The position numbers and the translations under genes were made by a program. Positions 10,972 to 20,668 of a DNA stretch of 64,000 nt are shown here, piece by piece. The notes below the pieces were generated by a model. That model did not search any database, was not told where the DNA came from, and worked only from the letters and a program-made list of their open reading frames with translations. The stretch is taken from positions 496,001-560,000 of the forward strand of contig NZ_FMAC01000004.1 of NCBI RefSeq assembly GCF_900094555.1, in the 5' to 3' direction. Every line of letters begins with the position of its first letter. The first letter of the stretch is position 1. The stretch comes from Martinezella hainanensis (lineage in GTDB: Bacteria > Pseudomonadota > Alphaproteobacteria > Rhizobiales > Rhizobiaceae).

Positions 10972-12378
10972 ATGTCCTACGATGTGATCATTATCGGAAC
11001 CGGCCCCGGCGGCTATGTCTGTGCAGTCAAGGCAGCGCAGCTCGGCCTGAAGGTCGCGGTCGTCGAAAAGCGCGCGACCTATGGCGGCACCTGCCTCAAC
11101 GTCGGCTGCATTCCGTCCAAGGCGCTGCTGCATGCTTCCGAAGTGTTCCATCATGCCGGCCATGGCATGGATGCGCTCGGCATCGAGGTCGCCGCACCGA
11201 AACTCAATCTTGAAAAGATGCTGGCGCACAAGGACGCGACCGTGAAGTCGAATGTCGACGGCGTCGCCTTCCTCTTCAAGAAGAACAAGATCGATGCCTT
11301 CCAGGGCACCGGCAAGATCGTTTCGGCCGGCAAGGTTTCCGTCACTGCCGATGACGGCAAGGTGACCGAGATCGAAGGCAAGAATATCGTCATCGCCACC
11401 GGCTCGGACGTTGCCGGCATTCCGGGCGTTCCGCTCGAAATCGACGAGAAGGTCATCATCTCGTCGACCGGCGGCATCGCGCTCGACAAGGTGCCGGCCA
11501 AGATGATCGTGGTCGGCGGCGGCGTCATCGGCCTCGAGCTCGGCTCGGTCTGGTCGCGTCTCGGCGCCAAGGTCACTGTCGTCGAATATCTCGACACCAT
11601 CCTCGGCGGCATGGACGGCGAAGTCTCCAAGCAGTTCCAGCGTATGCTGGCCAAGCAGGGTCTCGAGTTCCATCTCGGCGCCAAGGTGGTTGGCGTGGAA
11701 AAAATCGGCACCGGCGCCAAGGTCACTTTCGAACCGGTCAAGGGTGGCGACAAGGTTGTGCTCGATGCCGATGTCGTGCTCGTCGCCACTGGCCGCAAGC
11801 CGTACACGGCCGGCCTCGGTCTCGAGGAAGCCGGCGTTGCGCTCGACAATCGCGGCCGCGTCGAAATCGATGGTCACTTCAAGACCAACGTCGCTGGCAT
11901 CTACGCCATCGGCGACGTCGTGAAGGGTCCGATGCTCGCGCACAAGGCGGAAGACGAAGGCGTTGCGCTTGCAGAAATCCTTGCAGGTCAGGCCGGCCAT
12001 GTGAACTACGACGTCATCCCGAGCGTCGTCTACACCCAGCCGGAAGTCGCCTCCGTCGGCAAGACAGAGGAAGAGCTGAAGGCCGCAGGCATCGCCTACA
12101 AGGTCGGCAAGTTCCCGTTCTCGGCCAATGGCCGCGCACGCGCCATGCTGGCGACGGACGGCTTCGTCAAGATCCTGGCCGACAAGGAAACGGATCGCGT
12201 TCTCGGCGGCCATATCGTCGGCTTCGGTGCCGGCGAGATGATCCACGAGATTGCCGTGCTGATGGAATTCGGCGGCTCGTCGGAAGACCTTGGCCGCACC
12301 TGCCATGCGCATCCCACCATGTCGGAAGCCGTCAAGGAAGCAGCACTCGCGACCTTCTTCAAGCCGATCCACATGTAA
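10972..12378 (+). CDS. lpdA: Dihydrolipoamide dehydrogenase (E3)
   Basis: FAD-dependent E3 component that reoxidises lipoyl groups, here probably serving the 2-oxoglutarate dehydrogenase complex encoded upstream. In 468 residues there is an N-terminal FAD motif [12 protein letters not shown], the redox-active disulfide [13 protein letters not shown] (C41, C46), an NAD-binding motif [15 protein letters not shown] and the C-terminal HAHPTMSE dyad (H447, E452). The gene is preceded by a repeat and a short A-rich leader (acaaggaaattaagac) with an AAGGAA ribosome site. Confidence 0.98.
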   Translation: MSYDVIIIGTGPGGYVCAVKAAQLGLKVAVVEKRATYGGTCLNVGCIPSKALLHASEVFHHAGHGMDALGIEVAAPKLNLEKMLAHKDATVKSNVDGVAFLFKKNKIDAFQGTGKIVSAGKVSVTADDGKVTEIEGKNIVIATGSDVAGIPGVPLEIDEKVIISSTGGIALDKVPAKMIVVGGGVIGLELGSVWSRLGAKVTVVEYLDTILGGMDGEVSKQFQRMLAKQGLEFHLGAKVVGVEKIGTGAKVTFEPVKGGDKVVLDADVVLVATGRKPYTAGLGLEEAGVALDNRGRVEIDGHFKTNVAGIYAIGDVVKGPMLAHKAEDEGVALAEILAGQAGHVNYDVIPSVVYTQPEVASVGKTEEELKAAGIAYKVGKFPFSANGRARAMLATDGFVKILADKETDRVLGGHIVGFGAGEMIHEIAVLMEFGGSSEDLGRTCHAHPTMSEAVKEAALATFFKPIHM

Positions 12379-12424
12379 GACCTGCATTCCGGCTGAGTAG
12401 TCGCCGGGATTGCAATGCTTGCCT

Positions 12425-12463
12425 GATGATGCGATGTACGGCGCTCCCGTGCATCGCATCATC
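12425..12463 (+). terminator. Strong hairpin after lpdA (candidate terminator without U-tract)
   Basis: The arms GATGATGCGATG (12425-12436) and CATCGCATCATC (12452-12463) pair perfectly. The stem extends inward by a G-T wobble and four more pairs, giving about 17 bp with a 5-base loop. There is no T-run afterwards (cattcgttctc), so it may be a 3' stability element rather than an intrinsic terminator. It lies 46 bases after the lpdA stop and 26 before the M16 peptidase gene. Confidence 0.6.
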
Positions 12464-12489
12464 CATTCGTTCTCACCGCCAGAGCAAGC

Positions 12490-15351
12490 ATGTCACGTCA
12501 GATCCTATCCGTTCGCGCATCCTTAAAACTCTTCATTGCAGTGACGTTCGCATCCCTCGCGATCGTTGCAGCGCCGGCCATGGCCGAAGCGCCGGCCGCG
12601 AACTGGCCCCAGGCGGTCAGCGATCTGCCTGTAGAGCAGGGGATACGGTTCGGCGCCTTGCCGAACGGCATGCGCTATGCCGTCATGCATAATGCGACGC
12701 CGGCCGGTCAGGTGGCGATCCGCTTCCGCATCGGTGCCGGCTCGCTGCAGGAGCGCGATGACCAGCAGGGCCTGGCGCATTTCCTCGAGCATATGGCCTT
12801 CAAGGGATCGACCCATGTGCCGGAAGGCGAGATGGTGCGCACCCTTCAGCGCCTCGGCCTCGCCTTCGGTGCGGATACCAATGCGTCCACCAGCTACGGT
12901 GAAACTGTTTATGCGTTGGATCTGCCCGAAGCCAATCAGGAGACGGTTTCGACCGGCCTGATGCTGATGCGCGAGACGGCGAGCGAGTTGACGCTCGATG
13001 CCGGCGCCTTCGATCGCGAACGCGGCGTCATTCTTTCGGAAGAGAAGTTGCGTGATACGCCGCAATATCGTGGCGGAACCGGTTTCCTCGCTCAACTGCT
13101 GCCGGGTCAACGTGTGCCGCAGCGCTCGCCGATCGGCAAGACCGATATCATCGGCAATGCGCCCGTCGATCTGCTGCGGGACTTCTATCGCACCTATTAT
13201 CGCCCCGATCGCGCGACCTTGATCGTGGTGGGGGATATCGATGCGGCCGCCATCGAAGCCGATATCCGCAACCGGTTCGGCAATTGGGCCGCCGCCGCAC
13301 CTGCACCCGCAGACCCTGATCTCGGCACTCTCCAAAGTCATGGAGAGCGCGTCGGCACGGTCGTCGTGCCTGGTGGTGCGACCCGCGTGCAGCTTGCCTG
13401 GGCACGACCCTACGACGCTTCGCCGGATATCGCTGCCAAGCGCCGCGCGCAGCTGGTGGAGGATATTGGCCTCGCTGTTCTCAACCGGCGCCTATCCCTT
13501 CTGGCGCAGCAGCCCAATCCACCTTTCGTCAGCGCGCAGGCCGGTGCGCAGGATCTGCTGAAATCAGCCCATGTCGCGATGGTTGCCGCCGACAGCGATC
13601 CCACTAACTGGCAAGTCGCCCTTGCGGCTATCGATCAGGAGCAACGGCGCATTGCGCAGTTCGGCGTCGATCAAAGCGAGATCGACCGTGAAATAGCCGA
13701 AACTCGCTCGATGCTGCAGGCGGCCGCGAGCGGCGCCGCGACGCGCACGAGCCCCGATATTGCCGGTTCGCTCAACTGGAGTGTCGGCGAGAACATGGTT
13801 TTTACCTCGCCTGCGGAAGATCTGGCGCTGTTTGATGTCGCGATGAAAGACCTAAGCGCAGATGAGGTCAACCAGGCTCTGCAGCGCGTCTTTGCCGACA
13901 ATGGTCCGCAGCTGGTGCTACAAATCCCGCAAATGCCCGAGGGCGGGGATGCCGCTGTCGGGAAGGCCTATGCCGATTCGCGTGCCGTGGCAGTCAAGGC
14001 CCCGGAACATACGGCTTCGGTCGCATGGCCCTATACCGATTTCGGCAAGCCGGGCGATGTCGTCGAGCGCCGCACGGTCGATGATCTCGGCGTTACGATG
14101 GTCCGTTTTGCCAATGGCGTCCGCCTGACTGTCAAGCCGACCAAGTATCGCGCCGACGAGGTTTTGGTGCGGGCCGAAGTCGGCCATGGCCGGCTGGACC
14201 TGCCGAGTGATCGACCGTCGCCGATCTGGGCGGCACCGGCGCTGCCGTTATCCGGCCTGAAGGCCATCAGCTATGACGATATGCAGAAGGCCTTTGCTGC
14301 CAAAACCGTTGGCATCGATTTCGCCATTCAGGACGCCGCTTTCAAATTCGAGGGCACGACGCGGCCGAGCGACCTGCAGACGCAATTGCAGCTGCTGACG
14401 GCCTATGTCGCCGATCCGGCCTATCGCCCCGATGTCTTCAAGCGGGTTCAGCAGGCCTATCTGAACATGCTTCCCCAGCTTCAGGCAACGCCGGGCAGCG
14501 TGGTCGGTCGCGATCTTTCCGGCCTCTTGCATTCCAACGATCCGCGCTGGGCGTTCCCGGATCGGACGCAGCTGGTCGATGCGAAGCCCGAGGATTTCGA
14601 AGGCCTCCTTCAGCCATCTCTTTCGAAGGGACCGATCGAGGTCATCATCGCCGGTGATGTCGAGGTCGATGATGCCATTCGCTTGACGGCGCAGACCTTT
14701 GGCGCCTTGGCCGTCCGCGGCGACGGAGAGAAGCAGAACGACGGTTCCGGCGTGCATTTTCCCGCACCGACGGCCGATCCGGTCGTTCGGCTTCATGACG
14801 GGCGCAGCGACAGCGCGGGTGCTGCCGTCGCCATCCAGATCGGCGATTTTCTTTCGGATCTGCCGAGAGCCGCCGCCGCCAATGTCGCCGGGGCGATCCT
14901 GCAGAATCGTCTGGTCGACCAGTTCCGCATCGCCGAGGGAGCAACCTACAGCCCTCAGGGCGAAGTCGATCTGTCGAGATCGATCCCCGGCTATGGTTTT
15001 GCCTATCTCTATGTCGAAACCACGCCCGCCAAGGTGGATCACTTCTTCGAGCTGGTGGACAAGATCGCCGCCGATCTCGGCAATGGAGATGTTTCACCCG
15101 ATGAGCTGACGCGGGCCAAGGTGCCGATCATCGAAGGGGTGAAGCGCTCGCAGCAGAGCAACGGCTATTGGGTCCAGAATCTTCGCGATGCCCAGAGGGA
15201 CCCTCGGCGCCTCGACCGTATTCGCAGGAGCATCAGCGGCTATGAGGCCGTGACCGCCGAGGATGTCCGTGCCATCGCGGCGACCTATCTGAAGCCGGGC
15301 ACATCCTGGCGGCTGAAGATATTGCCGACCACCGGATCCGCGGTTCGCTAG
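12490..15351 (+). CDS. Periplasmic M16-family zinc metallopeptidase (pitrilysin-like)
   Basis: A 953-residue protein with a signal peptide (hydrophobic LFIAVTFASLAIVAAPAMA, cleavage near residue 32). The inverted zinc-binding motif HFLEH is at residues 97-101 and the distal zinc ligand is probably E177 in DRERGVIL. A second, inactive M16-like half with the family's R/Y-containing region (FRIAEGATYSPQGEVD) lies near the C-terminus, so both halves of the clamshell are on one chain. It probably degrades peptides in the periplasm. Its TAG stop is shared with the start of mosaic repeat copy 2. Confidence 0.94.
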   Translation: MSRQILSVRASLKLFIAVTFASLAIVAAPAMAEAPAANWPQAVSDLPVEQGIRFGALPNGMRYAVMHNATPAGQVAIRFRIGAGSLQERDDQQGLAHFLEHMAFKGSTHVPEGEMVRTLQRLGLAFGADTNASTSYGETVYALDLPEANQETVSTGLMLMRETASELTLDAGAFDRERGVILSEEKLRDTPQYRGGTGFLAQLLPGQRVPQRSPIGKTDIIGNAPVDLLRDFYRTYYRPDRATLIVVGDIDAAAIEADIRNRFGNWAAAAPAPADPDLGTLQSHGERVGTVVVPGGATRVQLAWARPYDASPDIAAKRRAQLVEDIGLAVLNRRLSLLAQQPNPPFVSAQAGAQDLLKSAHVAMVAADSDPTNWQVALAAIDQEQRRIAQFGVDQSEIDREIAETRSMLQAAASGAATRTSPDIAGSLNWSVGENMVFTSPAEDLALFDVAMKDLSADEVNQALQRVFADNGPQLVLQIPQMPEGGDAAVGKAYADSRAVAVKAPEHTASVAWPYTDFGKPGDVVERRTVDDLGVTMVRFANGVRLTVKPTKYRADEVLVRAEVGHGRLDLPSDRPSPIWAAPALPLSGLKAISYDDMQKAFAAKTVGIDFAIQDAAFKFEGTTRPSDLQTQLQLLTAYVADPAYRPDVFKRVQQAYLNMLPQLQATPGSVVGRDLSGLLHSNDPRWAFPDRTQLVDAKPEDFEGLLQPSLSKGPIEVIIAGDVEVDDAIRLTAQTFGALAVRGDGEKQNDGSGVHFPAPTADPVVRLHDGRSDSAGAAVAIQIGDFLSDLPRAAAANVAGAILQNRLVDQFRIAEGATYSPQGEVDLSRSIPGYGFAYLYVETTPAKVDHFFELVDKIAADLGNGDVSPDELTRAKVPIIEGVKRSQQSNGYWVQNLRDAQRDPRRLDRIRRSISGYEAVTAEDVRAIAATYLKPGTSWRLKILPTTGSAVR

Positions 15352-15566
15352 AGCCGAATGATTTTAGGCCTGTTCGACCTAAAATCTGAATCCTCTCCAG
15401 CATCAAAGAAGTAGAGCGTGATGTCGTCCGAAAACCGCCTACACTTTTCGGCATCACGCTCCAGAGCAATTCCAGGAAAAGTGCGTAGCGGTTTTCCGTC
15501 AGGAATTGCGTGAAACAAAGGAATAGAGCGGCTCAGAGATTCCGTGAAAAGCTGAACCGCTCTAGG
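15349..15566 (+). repeat. RIME-like mosaic repeat, copy 2 with an extra module
   Basis: The first ~115 bases match the copy at 10828: TAGAGCC, inner stem ATTTTAGG...CCTAAAAT, then GTAGAGCGTGATG and CATCACGCTC. It is followed by a further module (15472-15566) with an AATTCC...GGAATT stem (AGCAATTCC / GGAATTGC) and an outer AGAGCGG...CCGCTCT pair. Together with the following leader it fills the 315-base gap between the M16 peptidase and the DUF2867-like gene, with no other gene evident there. Confidence 0.82.
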
Positions 15567-15666
15567 CGGCGATCCGCCGGCCAAATTGCCGCAGCTGCCA
15601 TTTGCGAATCGGGTTGGCTTGCAGCCTATGCTAGATTGCATGGGATGCAGATCGACGGATGAAACG

Positions 15667-16164
15667 ATGTCAGTAAGGCCCCTCATGATGAAGCCGCACA
15701 TGCCGCATCCCGCATTGCCGGGTGCGGATTGGGCGGATTGCTATGAACTGCAGGTTCCGAAGTCGGATCTCACGGCCATTGTCGCAGCACACTCCATGCT
15801 CAGCCGCTTTCCATTGTGGGTGCGGCTTCTGCTGCGCCTGCGCGACGCGGCGACCGGCCCGTTTGGATTGAGATCCACCCGGAGCCACCAGGCTGATGGG
15901 CTGGAAAGGATCGGCTTCTTTCCTGTCGTCAGCCAGTCCGACGATCAGGTCGTACTCGGTTTCGATGACAAGCATCTCGATTTTCGGGTCGTCATCGACG
16001 TGCGGGAGGACGCTCAGGGGCGCCGGCTTGTCGACGCCACCACACTCGTCAGGCGGAAGATATTGCTCGGCCGGATCTATATTGCGCTGATTGCGCCGTT
16101 CCACCGTCTGATCGTCGCGACGATGCTTGCCGATTTCGGCAAGCGCATGCGGGCGGTCAATTGA
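15667..16164 (+). CDS. DUF2867-like protein
   Basis: From the ATG at 15667 (MSVRPLMMKPHMPHP) this is a 165-residue protein; an upstream in-frame start at 15586 would overlap no conserved feature. It has the character of DUF2867 proteins: a DCYELQVP start, RFPLWVRLLLRLRD, the GFFPVVSQSDDQVVLGFDDKHLDFR core and a C-terminal LIAPFHRLIVATML segment. Function is unknown. It converges with and overlaps by 8 bases the 3' end of the TraB/GumN-like gene on the other strand. Confidence 0.8.
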   Translation: MSVRPLMMKPHMPHPALPGADWADCYELQVPKSDLTAIVAAHSMLSRFPLWVRLLLRLRDAATGPFGLRSTRSHQADGLERIGFFPVVSQSDDQVVLGFDDKHLDFRVVIDVREDAQGRRLVDATTLVRRKILLGRIYIALIAPFHRLIVATMLADFGKRMRAVN

Positions 16165-17200
16165 CCGGGGTCAGCGTGTAACCTTGCTTGCGCAGTAGCT
16201 CGACGACGCCATGATCGCCCGGGAGATGCAGAGCGCCAACGGCCATCATTACATTTCCTTTCTCGATATAGGGCAAGATGCGCTTCGCCATCAATTCATT
16301 GCGATCGCTGACGATACGCTTCATGAACGTGATGTCGATCGTCTTGTCATCGGAAAGGCCTTCGACGAAGGCTTTCATCAAGCCGCTATTCCCCGTCACA
16401 TAGAGCCCGACCAAGGTCTCTGTGATGTCGTTCATGTTGTAGGGCAGCTTAAAAGCCTCCAGAAGCCCTTTCATCGTCAGCTCATCGGAGAGGTCCGCCA
16501 TCGCCTGGAATTGCTCGAGCGGCGTTTCGAGACCTTCGATATCCACGCCGTTCTTTTCCGCATCCACGGCCAATTGCCTGTCGAGGACATATTGGCCATT
16601 GGCATTTTGCTGGGCGGTGCACGCCAAGAGCGTCATGTAAATGAACCAGGGGCGCATGCGTAGAACGGAGGTGATCGGTACGCCTCTTTTGGCAAGCCCG
16701 GCCGCGATCTGCGCGGTCTCCTCAGGCGGCAGAATTTGATCCAGATTCTTTTGAGGCGGCAGCATCGTCAGCTCCGGATGCTTCAAAAGCTCCAGCGCAA
16801 TCGTGTTGGGATTGGCGATTTCCTTCAGCTCCAGGACCAGAGTGTCGATGCTGTCGAAGGCATCGTGAAATTCGGCCGGTAGTTTCAGCACCCGTTCGTC
16901 GCTGGAATGCATCGTGCCCAAAAGCCATGAAGGCTCGACGCCGGGCTTTTCGATCTTCCAGAAGATGCTGTAGCCGTTTGCGACTTTCGATGCATCGTCG
17001 ATGATCGCTCCGTAGCGGAACGGATCATTCTTCCGCAATTGCAACAGCAGATCCTTACCGCCACATGACCCGGAATTATCTGCCAGCGCTGGTGAACCGG
17101 CTGGCACGGACAGAAGGGCGGCTAGCAGGAGCAGCGCAGCAACACGGGACGCAATGCCTCTGAAGCGGCCTGCAAAGCTTACAAGGGAATTGTTTCTCAT
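16157..17200 (-). CDS. TraB/GumN-family secreted protein (paralogue 1)
   Basis: A 347-residue protein with a signal peptide (hydrophobic VAALLLLAALLSVPAGSPALA) followed by a Cys-containing NSGSCGGKDLL. It shows the TraB/GumN pattern: SWLLGTMHSSDERVL near the N-terminus and AVGALHLPGDHGVVELLRKQGY at the C-terminus. These two motifs hold the conserved histidines and glycines of a putative metal-dependent hydrolase fold. It is clearly paralogous to the gene just upstream (17295-18389), with which it probably forms an operon separated by 94 bases. Confidence 0.9.
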   Translation of the reverse strand: MRNNSLVSFAGRFRGIASRVAALLLLAALLSVPAGSPALADNSGSCGGKDLLLQLRKNDPFRYGAIIDDASKVANGYSIFWKIEKPGVEPSWLLGTMHSSDERVLKLPAEFHDAFDSIDTLVLELKEIANPNTIALELLKHPELTMLPPQKNLDQILPPEETAQIAAGLAKRGVPITSVLRMRPWFIYMTLLACTAQQNANGQYVLDRQLAVDAEKNGVDIEGLETPLEQFQAMADLSDELTMKGLLEAFKLPYNMNDITETLVGLYVTGNSGLMKAFVEGLSDDKTIDITFMKRIVSDRNELMAKRILPYIEKGNVMMAVGALHLPGDHGVVELLRKQGYTLTPVN

Positions 17201-17294
17201 AAGAATGCCGATGCGGCTCGGAACAACACCGCGTCAGTATGACCGACAGAGTTATCCAACTCAAGCAGTAGTTGTGGGTGTGCCGCCCGCCGTG

Positions 17295-18389
17295 TCAGTT
17301 CACCGCCGTCACCGTAAAGCCCTGCTTGCGCAGCAGCGCCACGAGACCCTTGTCGCCAACGAGGTGAAGCGCACCGACGGCGATGAAGGCGTTGCCCTTG
17401 TCGAGAACCGGTGCCGCGCGCTCGGCCATGACCTTGTTGCGGTCGAGGATGATGCGCTGTTCGAAGGCGGCGGTATCGTCGTCGGTGATCTTCTGGTCCG
17501 GTTCGATCACCTTCAACATCGGGATCATCGCGCCGATATTGCCGGCGAGATAGAGCCCGGTCATGGTTTCGTTGACGTCGTTGATCTTGTCGCCCAGCTC
17601 GAGTGTCTGCATCAGCGACTTCAGGTGGAGCGCGATCGGCAGGTCGCTCATGGCCTTGGCCTGCTCGGCCAGCGTTTCGAGACCGACGACCTTCTTGCCT
17701 TCGGCCGCGGCGTCGGTCGCCAGTTTCTGGTCGAGGAATTTCGCACCGGCCGTCTTGCGGCGAACCTCGCAGCCCGTCATCTCGAAGGAGCTCGAGATCA
17801 GCCAGGGCTGCATGCGGGAAACGGCGGCGAGCGCAATGCCGCGCTCCTTCAGCCCTGCTTCCAGCCGGGCGTTGTCTTCCGGCGACAGATGCTGGCTGAT
17901 GGTCGAGCCGTCGGTCAGCATGGTGAGTGAAGGATTGGCGAAGAGGGCGGCGGCGGCTTTCTTGTCGTCGAGGATCTCGTCCGATTCAACAACGATCGTA
18001 TCGGCTGATGCAACGGCATCTGCAGCCCCCTTTGGCAGGGTGAGCACGCGCGAATCCGAGACATGCATGGAACCGAGCAGCCATGAGGGCTTCAGACCGG
18101 GCTTCTCGATCTTCCAGAAGATGCCCTTGCCGTTTTCCACCTTGTCGCCGGCGGCGATGATGGAGGCGTATTTTGCCGGATCGGTCTTCTGAAGGTCGGC
18201 CATGAGATCCTTGCCGCCGCAACTGTCGGACACCGCTCCCTCGGCATGGGCCGGCTGCAACGTCAGCATGGTCGCAATCAACAGGATGGCGAGCATCAGC
18301 GGAAAGGCCGTGGCAAGCCAGAGCAGCATATCGCCAAGCGTCGGCTTCATCGACCGCATCGTCTTGGACCCGAGGGCAGAAATCATCAT
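17295..18389 (-). CDS. TraB/GumN-family secreted protein (paralogue 2)
   Basis: A 364-residue protein with an N-terminal hydrophobic segment (PLMLAILLIATMLTLQPAHA) acting as signal peptide or anchor, then SDSCGGKDLM. It has the same two end motifs as its neighbour: SWLLGSMHVSDSRVL and AVGALHLVGDKGLVALLRKQGF. Shorter starts exist at M11 and M14 and would better fit a normal signal peptide. The pair arose by tandem duplication and has since diverged widely in the middle third. Biochemical function is not established. Confidence 0.9.
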   Translation of the reverse strand: MMISALGSKTMRSMKPTLGDMLLWLATAFPLMLAILLIATMLTLQPAHAEGAVSDSCGGKDLMADLQKTDPAKYASIIAAGDKVENGKGIFWKIEKPGLKPSWLLGSMHVSDSRVLTLPKGAADAVASADTIVVESDEILDDKKAAAALFANPSLTMLTDGSTISQHLSPEDNARLEAGLKERGIALAAVSRMQPWLISSSFEMTGCEVRRKTAGAKFLDQKLATDAAAEGKKVVGLETLAEQAKAMSDLPIALHLKSLMQTLELGDKINDVNETMTGLYLAGNIGAMIPMLKVIEPDQKITDDDTAAFEQRIILDRNKVMAERAAPVLDKGNAFIAVGALHLVGDKGLVALLRKQGFTVTAVN

Positions 18390-18516
18390 AATCTTCCATT
18401 CGCAGAGAGCATGACCGCTAACGCCCGAAAGCGGCTTTCAGGAGGCATGCCGGGACATGATTCTGCTTTACGCGAGCGAGACGGAAATTCCCTTAACGCG
18501 AGAGGTTAATCATTCC

Positions 18517-19488
18517 TTATGCACGCGGATGGGCGCGGTCGTAGACCTCGAGCAGGCGCGAGGAATCGACGCCCGTATAGACCTGCGTCGTTGAGAGGCT
18601 CGCGTGGCCGAGCAGCTCCTGGATGGTGCGCAGATCGCCACCGCCGGCGAGCAGATGGGTCGCGAAGGAATGGCGAAGCGCGTGCGGCGTTGCCGTATCC
18701 GGCAGCCCGAAGGCGCCGCGCAATTTCTGCATGCCGTGCTGGATGATGCCCGGTTGCAGCTTACCGCCGCGCGCGCCGCGAAAGAGCGCACCATCCACAT
18801 CGAGATGATAGGGGCAGAGCTTGCGGTATTGGTCGACCGCTTCGATGACGATCGGCAGCAGCGGCACCAGCCGCGTCTTGTTGCCCTTGCCGGTGATGCG
18901 CAGTGAGGTTGCGCCCGGCGGAAAATCCTGCGGCTTCAGATCCAGCGCCTCGGAAATGCGTAGCCCGCAGCCATAGAGCAGGGTCAGCACGGCGGCATCG
19001 CGCGCGGCGATCCATGGTTCCTCGTGCAGCTGCGCCTCGTCACTGACGACGGTGATCGCCTGCTTGTCGGAGAGCGGTTTTGGAAGCGATTTCGGCTGTT
19101 TCGGCGATCGAACGGCGGCAGCACCGGCGGCGTTTACCAGCCCCTTCTTTTCGAGATAGCGCAGCAGCGAGCGAAGACCGGCAAGGTTGCGCCCGAGCGA
19201 ACGCGCGCCCGCGCCATCCTTGCGGCGCGCTGCCAGAAAAGCGCGAAAGTCGGCGGGGCGAAGCGCGTGAATATCCTCGATCGTCGCCGGGCCGCCGAGA
19301 TGGCCGGTGAGGAAGGTCAGGAATTGCCGCGTATCGCGTTCATAGGCATTGAGCGTATGCGCGGCGAGCCGCCGCTCCCGGCCGAGCGCATCGAGCCAGC
19401 GGCCGCGTTCCGCCATCAACCTGGAGTCGGCGATAACAAGCAATTCGTTCAGTGGAAAACCCCTTGAAATTCGGATTCCTTCTGCCAC
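18517..19488 (-). CDS. xerC: Tyrosine recombinase XerC
   Basis: Site-specific tyrosine recombinase that, with XerD, resolves chromosome dimers at dif. In 323 residues there is an N-terminal SAM-like core-binding domain (residues ~25-125) and a catalytic domain with the full active-site set: R177 (GLRISEAL), K201, H269-x-x-R272 (HALRHSFATHLL), H295 (LLGHASLSTTQVYTG) and Y304. An internal start at M25 is possible. It is a chromosomal housekeeping gene, not a sign of an integrated element. Confidence 0.95.
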   Translation of the reverse strand: MAEGIRISRGFPLNELLVIADSRLMAERGRWLDALGRERRLAAHTLNAYERDTRQFLTFLTGHLGGPATIEDIHALRPADFRAFLAARRKDGAGARSLGRNLAGLRSLLRYLEKKGLVNAAGAAAVRSPKQPKSLPKPLSDKQAITVVSDEAQLHEEPWIAARDAAVLTLLYGCGLRISEALDLKPQDFPPGATSLRITGKGNKTRLVPLLPIVIEAVDQYRKLCPYHLDVDGALFRGARGGKLQPGIIQHGMQKLRGAFGLPDTATPHALRHSFATHLLAGGGDLRTIQELLGHASLSTTQVYTGVDSSRLLEVYDRAHPRA

Positions 19489-19583
19489 TTTGAAGGAAGG
19501 AAGGTTATGGAATCGCTAACTTTCCTGTCGCTTTCGGTGCGTTTCCCCCGCGCTGCGAGCGCTGTCGCACTCTAAATAAGACA

Positions 19584-19629
19584 GCATATGGGCCGATCCA
19601 GGATCTCCGGTCGTTCGGTCGCCATATGC
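19584..19629. other. Spaced inverted repeat between xerC and the acyltransferase gene
   Basis: GCATATGG (19584-19591) and CCATATGC (19622-19629) are perfect inverted copies separated by 30 bases in the 209-base divergent intergenic region. It may bind a regulator of either gene. No flanking promoter hexamers stand out. Confidence 0.3.
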
Positions 19630-19697
19630 GAGGCGCTTGTCATGCTTCGATCATATTCGATTGCGATAGAATATATCTCAACCATTCAGGACACTTC

Positions 19698-20642
19698 ATG
19701 GCACGCCGCGGTTCGATAACTGCACTGGGACAGATTGCAGAAGCGATCGCTTTGGTGTCTCAGGGCCAGCCCGGACATATTGTCGATACTCTGATTGCCG
19801 AGCGCGGGCAGAAGATCGTGCGCAATCCGCTCTGGCCGCTCATGCGTCCGTTTCTCTACACGCTTCTACGCTACAATAAGGCGATCGAATTCGCCGATGA
19901 TGTCGCCAAGCTTTCCGGCTTCCAGTGCTTCGAATATATGAGCGATCTGCTGCGGCTCGACATCGGCGTCACCCATGCCGACCGTATTCCCGCATCCGGC
20001 GGTTTCATTCTCGTCAGCAACCACCCGACCGGCATTGCCGATGGCGTCGCCGTCTTCGATCTCCTGAAGTCGCACCGTCCCGACATGATGATCTTTGCCA
20101 ATCGCGATGCGGTGCGCGTCAATCCGCGGTTTGCGGAGATGATTATCCCGGTCGAATGGCGCGAGGAATACAAGAGCAAGCCGAAGACGCGCGAGACGCT
20201 GCAACTGACCAACCGCGCCGTCGCGGAGGGCAAGGTGACCGTGCTCTTCCCGTCCGGCCGCATCGCCTACTGGGCGAACGGGAAGCTGAACGAGCGGCCA
20301 TGGAAGACATCCGCCGTGGGTCTCGCGCGCAAATACAATCTGCCGATCCTGCCCGTGCATCTGACGGCGCGTAATTCCGGCCTGTTCTACTGGTTCGCCA
20401 AATGGTCGACGGAGCTGCGCGACATGACCGTCTTCCACGAACTGCTCAACAAGCGCGGCGACCGGTTTGATTTCCTGGTCGGCAACCTCATTCCCGTCGA
20501 GCATCTGGACGGCGACGTGAACGAGGTGACGAAGGCATTGGAGAAGCACACGGTGTTCGATCTTGCGGCCGACGGCAATGCAACCTTTGTGCCTCTCGTC
20601 CCTTCGGCCCAGGATGAGACCCTGGTTTCGCATTCTCTTTAA
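19698..20642 (+). CDS. Lysophospholipid/1-acylglycerol-phosphate-type acyltransferase
   Basis: From the ATG at 19698 (MARRGSITAL) a 314-residue protein; an upstream ATG at 19626 adds 24 residues lacking family character. It carries the acyltransferase motif SNHPTGIADG (H109, D115), the HX5D variant seen in hemolysin-type acyltransferases rather than the HX4D of PlsC. The second block VLFPSGRIAYW and third block LPILPVHLTA also match. It probably acylates a lysolipid at the inner membrane. The substrate (phospholipid or ornithine lipid) cannot be told from sequence. Confidence 0.85.
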   Translation: MARRGSITALGQIAEAIALVSQGQPGHIVDTLIAERGQKIVRNPLWPLMRPFLYTLLRYNKAIEFADDVAKLSGFQCFEYMSDLLRLDIGVTHADRIPASGGFILVSNHPTGIADGVAVFDLLKSHRPDMMIFANRDAVRVNPRFAEMIIPVEWREEYKSKPKTRETLQLTNRAVAEGKVTVLFPSGRIAYWANGKLNERPWKTSAVGLARKYNLPILPVHLTARNSGLFYWFAKWSTELRDMTVFHELLNKRGDRFDFLVGNLIPVEHLDGDVNEVTKALEKHTVFDLAADGNATFVPLVPSAQDETLVSHSL

Positions 20643-20668
20643 TATGGGAATCGGCTAAACCGCGTGGC

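Noticed and set aside
18517..19488. Integrase of a mobile element
   Set aside because: Length, motif set and lack of attachment sites or phage genes indicate chromosomal XerC.
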